Of a stretch of DNA of 7,434 nt, positions 1 through 6,836 are shown in pieces. The stretch lies in contig CALDGV010000641.1 of the NCBI GenBank assembly GCA_937941745.1, positions 1 through 7,434 of the forward strand, given 5' to 3'. This stretch comes from an uncultured Prosthecobacter sp. (lineage in GTDB: Bacteria; Verrucomicrobiota; Verrucomicrobiia; Verrucomicrobiales; Verrucomicrobiaceae). Numbering within the stretch: the first letter of the stretch is position 1; each line of letters opens with the position of its first letter. The translations under genes and the position numbers were made by a program. The notes below the pieces were generated by a model. It was not told the DNA's origin, made no database searches, and saw only the letters and a list, made by a program, of their open reading frames with translations.

Positions 1-307
1 AGATGAAGAGAAAGGCCATCAGCCGCCCCCACTTTTCCGCGCCGAAGCCAGCGCGCAGCCACCGGTAAGTGCCGCCACTGGCCGGCATGGCCGCTCCGAG
101 TTCACTCCAGACCAGCGCATCCGGCAGGGTGATGAGGAGGGCGGCCAGCCAGCCCAGCATGGACTGCGGGCCTCCAAGCGTCGCCATCAGGGCAGGCAGG
201 GTGATGAACGGGCCAACACCGATCATGTTCGACATGTTCAGCGCCGTGGCAGTCCACGGGCCAAGGCGGCGTTCGAGGTGACCTTCAGGAAGAAGCGACT
301 GGGACAT
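1..307 (-). CDS. APC-family amino acid permease, N-terminal part (runs off left edge)
   Basis: Reading the minus strand from the ATG at 307 gives an open frame to the window edge (102 codons, no stop). The protein begins MSQSLLPEGHLERRLGPWTA. It contains the classic first-helix signature of the amino acid-polyamine-organocation superfamily, 'NMSNMIGVGPFITLP' (about residues 24-38), where the helix is broken at the substrate site. A second hydrophobic segment (about 49-65) runs into 'SELGAAMPASGGTYRWLRAGFG' (about 68-89), the conserved TM2 to TM3 stretch. The family imports or exchanges amino acids across the inner membrane by cation symport or antiport; the substrate cannot be told from this fragment. 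An in-frame ATG at 328 would add seven residues (MQGELTP), and neither start has a well-placed Shine-Dalgarno. The gene is transcribed away from the sigma factor gene, so it is not part of that unit. The family call is firm; the start is uncertain by seven codons. Confidence 0.85.
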   Translation of the reverse strand, partial: MSQSLLPEGHLERRLGPWTATALNMSNMIGVGPFITLPALMATLGGPQSMLGWLAALLITLPDALVWSELGAAMPASGGTYRWLRAGFGAEKWGRLMAFLFI

Positions 308-434
308 CGGAGTGAGTTCGCCCTGCATTTCCAGCAAGCGCAGATGCTTTGTCGATGCGGAAAACAGGTACTGCTGGGCTCTGATTGATTGATGACCGAG
401 TGATCTGGTGACTTACTGCGTAGTCTAAGCCGAG
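308..434. promoter_or_regulatory. Divergent intergenic region between permease and sigma factor genes
   Basis: This 127-bp gap lies between two divergent genes and must hold the promoter of the permease (minus) and of the sigma/kinase/cytochrome unit (plus). No good sigma-70 -35/-10 pair is visible on either strand. The best plus-strand boxes are TTGATG at 389-394 and TAGTCT at 421-426, and neither the match nor the spacing is convincing. Three tandem copies of TGAT lie at 382-393, with a fourth at 401-404, 11 bp (about one helical turn) after the third. An imperfect inverted repeat, GAC-t-TAC / GTA-GTC, lies at 410-425 just before the sigma start. Either could be an operator or part of an ECF-type promoter, but both are short enough to arise by chance. 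The location is solid; the individual elements are weak. Confidence 0.4.
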
Positions 435-1160
435 ATGTCCGCCGCCCCCCTGTTTCCTGCCACCCGCTGGACCCTTCTGCAGACTCTGCGTGAAGGTTCC
501 GACGCGGATGCGCTCGAAGCTCTCGAACTGCTCTGCCGTGCCTACTGGATGCCTCTGTACATGGTGGCCCGGCGCTTTGCTCTGAAGCCAGAGGATGCGG
601 AGGACCTTGTTCAAGGCTTCTTCGAATCCCTTCTGGAGGCCGACTCTCTTCAAAACGTGGATCCCAGCCTGGGCAGGCTGAGGTCCTACCTGCTGAAAAG
701 CTTTCAGAACTACCAGAGCAAACAGTGGCATGCCTCCAGGACCATGAAGCGTGGAGGTGTGATCGATCTGATCAGTCACACGCTCATGGATGAGGCGGAG
801 GCCCATTTCCTGCAGATTGCCGATGAAAAGGCGGACATCGAAACCCTGTACAACCGCGAATGGACCCGGCTCCTGCTGGAGCGCAGCCTGGAAAAACTGC
901 GCCAGCAACACCTGAGCAAGGATCTGGGCGAATTGTTCGATGAACTGGTCGTGCACCTGACCCGGGATGAGACGGAAGCTGCTCGGATGGCCTCGGCGGA
1001 AAAGCTGGGCTTGAGCAGCCTGGGCTTCCGTCAGGCGGTCTTCCGCATGCGCCGTGCTTATCGTGGGTGCATTGAGGATGAACTGGCCATGACTCTCGGC
1101 ACAAGCGATCCCGAGGTGATCCGGAGGGAGGTGTGTGAGCTCTTCAAATCCTTTGAATAA
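435..1160 (+). CDS. ECF-like RNA polymerase sigma factor paired with a Ser/Thr kinase
   Basis: This 241-residue protein is a sigma-70-family factor of the extracytoplasmic-function kind and would direct RNA polymerase to a dedicated promoter set. It opens with 'FPATRWTLLQTL' (7-18), a start typical of a sigma clade abundant in Verrucomicrobia, Planctomycetes and Acidobacteria. Region 2 spans about 33-108, with the core-binding motif 'PEDAEDLVQGFF' (52-63) and the stretch 'DPSLGRLRSYLLKSF' to 'RTMKRGG' (76-108), which covers the promoter melting and -10 recognition part. A linker (about 110-145) leads to region 4 with a helix-turn-helix around 'SAEKLGLSSLGFRQAVFRMRRAYR' (187-210, quoted to show the fold). 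About 30 residues follow it ('SDPEVIRREVCELFKSF', 224-240), longer than a minimal ECF factor. No anti-sigma gene adjoins it; a kinase gene starts 11 bp downstream, so kinase control is the natural inference. The ATG at 435 lacks a clear Shine-Dalgarno but gives the family N-terminus. Confidence 0.9.
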   Translation: MSAAPLFPATRWTLLQTLREGSDADALEALELLCRAYWMPLYMVARRFALKPEDAEDLVQGFFESLLEADSLQNVDPSLGRLRSYLLKSFQNYQSKQWHASRTMKRGGVIDLISHTLMDEAEAHFLQIADEKADIETLYNREWTRLLLERSLEKLRQQHLSKDLGELFDELVVHLTRDETEAARMASAEKLGLSSLGFRQAVFRMRRAYRGCIEDELAMTLGTSDPEVIRREVCELFKSFE

Positions 1161-1171
1161 ACCTTTTCTGC

Positions 1172-3787
1172 ATGCCCGAATCCTTCAGCAAGCTCATCGC
1201 AGGTCACGAACGCCACATCCTGGCGCGGATGATCGCGGATGATGAGATGCAGGAGGTTTCTCAGGATGGCTTCGTCGGGCCCTACAGGCTGATCGAGTGC
1301 CTGGGCGAAGGCGGTTTTGGCTTTGTCTGGAGGGCGGAGCAGGTTGAGCCGGTGCGCCGCGAGGCGGCTTTGAAGGTGCTGAAGCGCGGCATGGACACGG
1401 CTCAGGTGCTTTCACGCTTCAGCCTCGAGCAGCAGTCCCTGGCCAGCATGGAGCACCCGCACATCGCCGCTCTGCTGGATGCCGGTGCCACGATTGATGG
1501 CAGGCCCTATTTTGTGATGGAGCTTGTGCGCGGCAGTTCCGTGACTGCCTGGTGCCGCGAGAAAAAGCTGCCTTTGGAAAAGCGGGTGGAGTTGTTCAAG
1601 CAGGTCTGTGCAGGCGTGCTGCATGCTCATCAGAAGGGGATCATCCACCGCGACCTGAAGCCGACGAACATCCTGGTTGCCGAGGTGGACGGAATGCCGA
1701 CGCCCAAGATCATCGACTTCGGCATTGCCAAGGCGATGACCGCAGGGTTCACCGGCCATACGATGGACACGCGTCCTGGTCATGTGGTGGGCACGCCTCT
1801 TTACATGTCTCCAGAGCAGCTTGCGGGAGAGAGGGACGCCGATGTCCGAAGCGATGTTTATGCTCTCGGCGTCCTGTTTTATGAGATGCTTACCGGCATG
1901 CTGCCCTATCAGGCCTATGCCAGGCCGGAGACATCGCCGGTGGAGATGCTCCGCATCGTCAGTCAAAGGCGTCCACAGCGTCCTTCCGTGGCCATCACGG
2001 ACACCATCAAGATGACGCCTGTGCAACAACGGCAGGAGGCCGATGCGGCCCGGCTGCTGGGAGGCATTCCTGCGGATCTGGATTGGATCATTCTCAAGGC
2101 TCTGGAGCATGATCGTGAGCGCCGCTACGACAGCGTGGCTTCGCTGATGGCGGATGTGGAGCACTTTCTGCGGCTCGAACCCGTGCTGGCTCGTCCACCC
2201 AGTTTCAGTTACCTGGCTGGTCGTTGGGTCAGGCGTCATCGCCTCGCTGCTGCAGCGGCGACGATCAGTGTCACGGCCGTGCTTGGCGGTGCTGCCCTGG
2301 CTCTTTGGCAGGCGCATCTGGCCCGGATGGCCCAGGCCGTGGCGGAAAAGGAATCCTTCCGTGCTCAGCAGGCAGCTGGTTTCCTGACCACCATGCTGGA
2401 CCGGGTGGCGGAGGAGGTGGCCAAAGGACGGAATCCAGAAGCACTCAAACTGGCCTTGGAAGACAGTCGCCACCAGATCGAGAGCTTGTCCCAGGACCCA
2501 GCTCTTCAGGCGGAGCTTTTCAACCGCGTCGGCTGGCTCTACGAAACCATGGGCGAGCGCAAGCTGGCCCTGCCGCTGCTCGAAGCTCATGCACGAGCCC
2601 TGGCCCGGCTGCATGGCGACAACAGCGACGAGGTGTGGAAGGCCGAACTCAACCATCTGGCGCGCTTCATTGATCATGGAGCCCGTTCTTCGGCTCCGCC
2701 GATGCTGGCTGACCTGCGCGCCCGCGTGGAGAAAGCTGGGAAGAAGATGAGCGAAGTCTGGTTCCTCGTCCGTCGTCAGGAGGTGCGCGTTCAAGCCAAG
2801 CTGCGGCGCCCTGACCTGGCCATTCCCATCGCCCGGGAAGTTCTGGCCGACTTATCCAAGGCCAATGTCTCGAATTGGACGGCCATCGTGGTGAAGATCT
2901 CCTGCAGTGATGCCTTTCAGGAAGGGAACCAGTTTGATCTGGCAGAAAGACTGATCCGCGAGTGCATTGCTGCTGCGGCTTCCTTCAAGGATTCCGACAT
3001 GCTGAAAGCCAGGCTCCACGAGTCCCTGGTCAGCATCCTCCGCAGAAAAAAAGACTTCGCTGCAGCCGTGAACACGATGCGTGAGCGGATTGATGAACTG
3101 CGGAAACGCTTTGGGCAGGATTCACTGGCTCTCGTTTTGCCCCTGCTGGAACTCGCGGAAGTTCAGGAGGAGGGGCGTTCGCTCGAAGGGGCGGCCGAAT
3201 CTGCCCGCGTGGCCGTTCGTGCGGCACGCAAGGAAGCTGCGCAGCAGCCCGACAAGGTTTCGGTGGATGGGCTGAGTCCACGTGAGGCCCTGGTCCGGTC
3301 GCTGAAGGAGCTGGCTGGCTATGAAAGCCGCCTGGGACGTCATCAGGAGGCCTTGAAACTCGCCAGCGAAGCCTGTGTGATTGCCGAAGAGCAGGGGCAC
3401 CTTACTCGCCAGGCGGATGCACTGCTCGCCCTGGCTCAGGTGCAGGAGCAGGCGGGGGACCTGGAGGCCGCCTACCGCACCTACCAGCAGCGGCGTTCAC
3501 GCACTGGTTCCGGGGGTGCCAACTACCAGCGCTGGCATGAAGACCTGCGCTCCATGGTGGAGATCCGGCTGCGGCAGAAGCGCCCCTTGGAGGCCCTCAG
3601 GCTGGTGCGGGAGCTTTGGCAGCTCGAGAATGCCAGTGAGGAAGCCAGGGCTGATCAGGAATTCATGGCCAGCATCGCCCGGCTGGCGCTGCGCTGTCAC
3701 GAGGCAGCCGAAGCTGCCGGCTTGATGACTGAAAATCCTGCAGAGCTCGCTGCCTGGCGGCAGTCGATTCAGGAACACAGCCGTTGA
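1172..3787 (+). CDS. Membrane-anchored Ser/Thr protein kinase with TPR-rich C-terminal half
   Basis: This 871-residue protein has a complete Hanks-type kinase domain (about 38-335). It has the glycine loop GEGGFG (45-50), ATP-anchoring Lys68 in 'AALKVLK', helix-C Glu86, the catalytic loop HRDLKPTN (159-166, Asp161), the DFG motif (182-184), 'GTPLYMSPEQ' (207-216) and Asp228 of helix F. All catalytic residues are present, so it should be active. The activation loop offers Thr190, 194, 197, 200 and 208 as phosphorylation sites. After 'PVLARPPS' a basic stretch RWVRRHR (351-357) precedes one hydrophobic segment (about 359-379). By the positive-inside rule the kinase faces the cytoplasm and residues 385-871 face the periplasm. 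That half is helical, with TPR-like units (for example 445-480, 708-740 and 747-772), and probably acts in sensing or protein binding. The gene starts 11 bp after the sigma gene, the likeliest substrate or partner. The start is pyrimidine-rich upstream; a later ATG at 1229 is a less likely alternative. Confidence 0.93.
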   Translation: MPESFSKLIAGHERHILARMIADDEMQEVSQDGFVGPYRLIECLGEGGFGFVWRAEQVEPVRREAALKVLKRGMDTAQVLSRFSLEQQSLASMEHPHIAALLDAGATIDGRPYFVMELVRGSSVTAWCREKKLPLEKRVELFKQVCAGVLHAHQKGIIHRDLKPTNILVAEVDGMPTPKIIDFGIAKAMTAGFTGHTMDTRPGHVVGTPLYMSPEQLAGERDADVRSDVYALGVLFYEMLTGMLPYQAYARPETSPVEMLRIVSQRRPQRPSVAITDTIKMTPVQQRQEADAARLLGGIPADLDWIILKALEHDRERRYDSVASLMADVEHFLRLEPVLARPPSFSYLAGRWVRRHRLAAAAATISVTAVLGGAALALWQAHLARMAQAVAEKESFRAQQAAGFLTTMLDRVAEEVAKGRNPEALKLALEDSRHQIESLSQDPALQAELFNRVGWLYETMGERKLALPLLEAHARALARLHGDNSDEVWKAELNHLARFIDHGARSSAPPMLADLRARVEKAGKKMSEVWFLVRRQEVRVQAKLRRPDLAIPIAREVLADLSKANVSNWTAIVVKISCSDAFQEGNQFDLAERLIRECIAAAASFKDSDMLKARLHESLVSILRRKKDFAAAVNTMRERIDELRKRFGQDSLALVLPLLELAEVQEEGRSLEGAAESARVAVRAARKEAAQQPDKVSVDGLSPREALVRSLKELAGYESRLGRHQEALKLASEACVIAEEQGHLTRQADALLALAQVQEQAGDLEAAYRTYQQRRSRTGSGGANYQRWHEDLRSMVEIRLRQKRPLEALRLVRELWQLENASEEARADQEFMASIARLALRCHEAAEAAGLMTENPAELAAWRQSIQEHSR

Positions 3788-3851
3788 ACCATGCTTGGAT
3801 TGTCCAAAAGCACCGCAGTCACGGTCTGTGGCAAGCTGCGTTCTTTGCCTC

Positions 3852-6827
3852 ATGGTGTCTTTCATGCCTGCTCGTCTGCTTCTGCCCATGCTTGTCCTCC
3901 CAGCCGCTGGAATGGCTGCGGAGCCTGTGAGCTTCAGCCGCGAAATCCTGCCCATTCTCTCTGACAACTGCCTGAGCTGCCATGGTCAGGATGAAGCTCA
4001 TCGGAAGGCGGATTTGCGGCTCGACACGCGCGAGGGCGCGCTGGCTGTAATCAAGCCTGGATTGCCTGATGCCAGTGACTTTCTAGCCCGGATCACCACG
4101 GATGACCCCGACGAGGTCATGCCGCCGCCGAAGTCCCACAAACCACCGCTCAAGCCAGACCAGGTGGCGCTGTTCCGGCGTTGGATTCAGGAAGGAGCCC
4201 CCTGGGGCAGGCATTGGTCCTTCGAAAAGCCGGTGAAGCAGGCTGTCCAAGGTCATCCAGTGGACTTTTTTGTGCAGAAGAAGCTGGCTGAAGCCGGTTT
4301 GAAGCCAGCGCCAGCGGCTGCAGAGCACACGCTGCGCCGCCGCCTGTCCTTTGATCTTACCGGGCTGCCTCCGAGCGATCTCACCACACCGGTTGTTCAG
4401 CTGGTGGACCGTCTGCTGCAGTCACCTCACTTTGGGGAACGCATGGCCATGTGGTGGCTGGATGTGGCCCGCTATTCCGATACCGATGGGTTCCAGTCGG
4501 ACGCCACCCGCACCAACTGGCCCTGGCGCGATTACGTGGTTGAATCCTTCAACGCAAACAAGCCCTACGACCAGTTCACGCTCGAACAGTTTGCCGGCGA
4601 CCTGCTGCCCGGTGCGACGCCGGAGCAGAAGCTGGCCACCTGCTTTCACCGCAACCACATGACGAATGGTGAAGGCGGTCGGGACAAGGAAGAGTCGCGC
4701 ATCGACTACGTGATCGACCGTGTGAACACCATGGGCTCGGCCTGGCTGGGCCTCACTCTCGGCTGCACGCAGTGCCATTCACACAAGTTCGATCCGGTCT
4801 CCCAGCATGACTACTATGCCCTGAACGCCTTCTTCAACAGCATTGATGAAGACGGTGCCGCAGGCTCTGGTGCCAAGCCTTACCTCAGCTATCAGTCACC
4901 TTATGCCATGCGCGCCGTCAGGGAAATGCAGGCCCTGGTGGATCAGCGGAGGCCGGTCGAAGCGCAGGCGCGGGCGGCTGCGGCCAAGCCTTTTGAAGCA
5001 TGGCTGCAGGCCCGGAAACAAGAGGTCGGCACGGAGTTCAAAGCCTGGCATCTGCTCCAGGGAGCTTTGGAATCCCAGGAAGGAACCCGGCTTCATCAGG
5101 CTATGGATGGCAGCGTGACTGCCAGCGGGCCTCATCCTCGCCAGGATGACTACCGCTTGATCACCCAGGTGCGCCTTCCGCGTCTCACGGGTCTCAAGCT
5201 GGAGGTCATGCCTCTCGAAGGCAGGCTCTCGCGTGGCAAGAGTGGCGATTTCATCCTCACCGACATCAAGGTGCAGGTGCGCCGCAAGGGCAGTTCGCAG
5301 ATCCGCGACATCGCCGTGGCCTCTGCGGTGGCGGATTTCGAGGGGGGCAAGAATGCCACGCGCCAGTATGGAGCGGTTTCGGGAACTCTGGACGACGATC
5401 CCCGCAATGGCTGGACAACCCGTGGTGCTCCGCAGGACAAGATTTACACGGCTCTCTATGCGCTTAAGGAGCCTCTGTTTTTCGAAGAGGATGAGGAACT
5501 GATCTTTGAGCTTCGACATCGTTCGACGGATGGTGATGCCAACATCGCCAAGTTCCGCCTTTCTGCGACGGATCAGCCTGGCCCTGCCGTGCGTGAGCTA
5601 GGCCCGGCGCCTTTGGAACAGCTGGCCCAGGCCCGTGAAATGACTCCAAAGCTGAAGGAGCGGCTGATGGCGCAGTTCCTGGTCGATTACGAACCTTATC
5701 AGCGGGCCCGCGCCTCGCTGGAACGCGCTGAGGCACAGTTGAAGGAGGTCAAGGCGGCTGCGGGGAAGCTCAATGTCATGGTCCTGACCGAGCGCAAAGC
5801 TCCGCGTGAAACGCATGTGCTTGTGCGTGGCGTGTGGGACAAGAAGGGGGATGTGGTCGCCCGTGGGGTTCCCGAGGCCATCGCGCCCTGGCCGCAAGGT
5901 CTGGCCCGCGACCGCATCGGCCTTGCCCGCTGGATCACCTCCCGCGACAATCCGCTCACGGCACGTGTGTTTGTGAACCACGTCTGGCAGATGCTTTTTG
6001 GTGCCGGACTGGTGCGCACGCCCGATGATTTTGGCCTGCAAGGTCAGCGTCCCACCCATCCTGAACTGCTCGACTGGCTGGCGGTGGACTTCATGGACCA
6101 TGGCTGGGATGTGAAGCACCTTCTGAGGCGCATCGTCACCAGTCACACCTACCAGCAGGACAGTGCAGGGAGTCCGGAACTTCTCGCCCGTGATCCAGAC
6201 AACCGTCTTTTGGCCCGTGGCCCGCGCTTCCGCCTGCCTGCCTGGATGCTGCGGGATGCCGCCCTGGCGGTTTCCGGTTTGCTCAACCCTGCTTTGGGTG
6301 GCCCGCCTGTCCGGCCCTACCAGCCCGAAGGCGTCTGGGAGGAGATTTTCATGGGTCGCTTCACCTATGAGCCGAGCGAAGGCGCTGCTCAGAACCGCCG
6401 CACCCTCTATGCCTTCTGGCGGCGCAGCATTGCTCCGACCTTCCTTTTCGACAGCGCCCAGCGCCGCGTCTGTGAGGTTGGCATGACGCGGACCAACACC
6501 CCGCTGCAGGCGCTGACCCTGCTCAATGATCGCACCATTCTCGAAGCTTCGCGGGAGCTCGCCCGCAAGATGCAGCCGATGAAGCATGACGCGGAGCGCA
6601 TCGACTGGCTCTGCCAGCGGGTGTTGAGCCGCCGGCCGAGTTCGGAAGAAATGGAGGTTCTCCAACGGGAATGGCGGCGGGCTCGCGGACACTATGAGCA
6701 AGCTCCGGAAGAGGCGGCGAAGTATCTGTCAGCCTCTGCCTCACAGCCTTCCCTGGCCGATCTGGCTGCCGGCACCCTCGTTGCCACGCTGGTTCTGAAC
6801 CTGGATGAGGCCATCACTCATGAGTGA
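3852..6827 (+). CDS. Exported PSD1-type cytochrome c protein with DUF1549 and DUF1553 regions
   Basis: With the ATG at 3852 this is 991 residues, a usual length for the PSD1 family of Planctomycetes and Verrucomicrobia. A signal peptide is visible (hydrophobic LLLPMLVLPAAGMA, likely cut near 'MA-AEP'). Next comes a cytochrome c module with haem motif CLSCH (40-44) and probable axial Met90 in 'EVMPPPKSHKP'. The DUF1549 region (about 135-335) has 'WWLDVARYSDTDGF' and a second CxxCH, 'GCTQCHSHKFDP' (304-315). A beta-rich middle module lies at about 414-576, then a charged helical stretch (about 610-645). The DUF1553 region follows (about 686-951), with 'ARWITSRDNPLTARVFVNHV' and 'MTRTNTPLQALTLLND'. 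The family is thought to be a periplasmic or surface redox protein; its reaction is not established. The frame is open back to a TTG at 3795, 7 bp after the kinase stop (1010 aa), and an ATG at 3864 is also possible. No start has a Shine-Dalgarno. I prefer 3852 because it gives a normal-length signal peptide. Confidence 0.9.
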   Translation: MVSFMPARLLLPMLVLPAAGMAAEPVSFSREILPILSDNCLSCHGQDEAHRKADLRLDTREGALAVIKPGLPDASDFLARITTDDPDEVMPPPKSHKPPLKPDQVALFRRWIQEGAPWGRHWSFEKPVKQAVQGHPVDFFVQKKLAEAGLKPAPAAAEHTLRRRLSFDLTGLPPSDLTTPVVQLVDRLLQSPHFGERMAMWWLDVARYSDTDGFQSDATRTNWPWRDYVVESFNANKPYDQFTLEQFAGDLLPGATPEQKLATCFHRNHMTNGEGGRDKEESRIDYVIDRVNTMGSAWLGLTLGCTQCHSHKFDPVSQHDYYALNAFFNSIDEDGAAGSGAKPYLSYQSPYAMRAVREMQALVDQRRPVEAQARAAAAKPFEAWLQARKQEVGTEFKAWHLLQGALESQEGTRLHQAMDGSVTASGPHPRQDDYRLITQVRLPRLTGLKLEVMPLEGRLSRGKSGDFILTDIKVQVRRKGSSQIRDIAVASAVADFEGGKNATRQYGAVSGTLDDDPRNGWTTRGAPQDKIYTALYALKEPLFFEEDEELIFELRHRSTDGDANIAKFRLSATDQPGPAVRELGPAPLEQLAQAREMTPKLKERLMAQFLVDYEPYQRARASLERAEAQLKEVKAAAGKLNVMVLTERKAPRETHVLVRGVWDKKGDVVARGVPEAIAPWPQGLARDRIGLARWITSRDNPLTARVFVNHVWQMLFGAGLVRTPDDFGLQGQRPTHPELLDWLAVDFMDHGWDVKHLLRRIVTSHTYQQDSAGSPELLARDPDNRLLARGPRFRLPAWMLRDAALAVSGLLNPALGGPPVRPYQPEGVWEEIFMGRFTYEPSEGAAQNRRTLYAFWRRSIAPTFLFDSAQRRVCEVGMTRTNTPLQALTLLNDRTILEASRELARKMQPMKHDAERIDWLCQRVLSRRPSSEEMEVLQREWRRARGHYEQAPEEAAKYLSASASQPSLADLAAGTLVATLVLNLDEAITHE

Positions 6828-6831
6828 TGGC
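6810..6831. terminator. Perfect 22-bp palindrome at a convergent gene junction, possible bidirectional terminator
   Basis: The sequence reads the same on both strands, with half-site GCCATCACTCA. As RNA it can form a 9-bp stem (GCCATCACT with AGTGATGGC) closed by a CATG loop, extendable by a G-U pair at 6809/6832. It covers the last codons and the TGA stop (6825-6827) of the cytochrome gene and ends 5 bp before the transporter stop (6837-6839). The place suits a shared terminator for two converging genes. No T-run follows on either strand, so it is not a canonical intrinsic terminator. It could instead be a binding site for a dimeric protein, or a 3'-end stabilising hairpin. Confidence 0.45.
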
Positions 6832-6836
6832 TGGCA

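Noticed and set aside
69..281. Small plus-strand open frame (70 codons) inside the permease
   Set aside because: It is the antisense shadow of the permease N-terminus, which carries the APC signature on the other strand.
285..956. Minus-strand open frame (223 codons) across the intergenic region and sigma gene
   Set aside because: It overlaps the sigma gene antisense and the permease start in another frame. Both of those have clear family motifs, and this one has none.
1412..2794. Long minus-strand open frame (460 codons) opposite the kinase gene
   Set aside because: It lies wholly antisense to a kinase with all catalytic motifs, its translation shows no recognisable family, and such frames are common opposite GC-rich genes.
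3791..3793. ATG just after the kinase stop as start of the cytochrome gene
   Set aside because: It is in a different frame from the cytochrome protein. Reading from it gives no signal peptide or haem motif, and the frame closes within roughly 60 codons.
3813..3831. Possible hairpin (CCGCAG / CTGTGG) between kinase and cytochrome genes
   Set aside because: A six-pair stem with one G-U pair and a 7-base loop is expected by chance, no T-run follows, and the stretch may be coding if the TTG start is used.
5598..6701. Long minus-strand open frame (367 codons) opposite the DUF1553 region
   Set aside because: The plus strand encodes well-known conserved motifs here, and the antisense product has no domain or hydrophobic pattern of its own.
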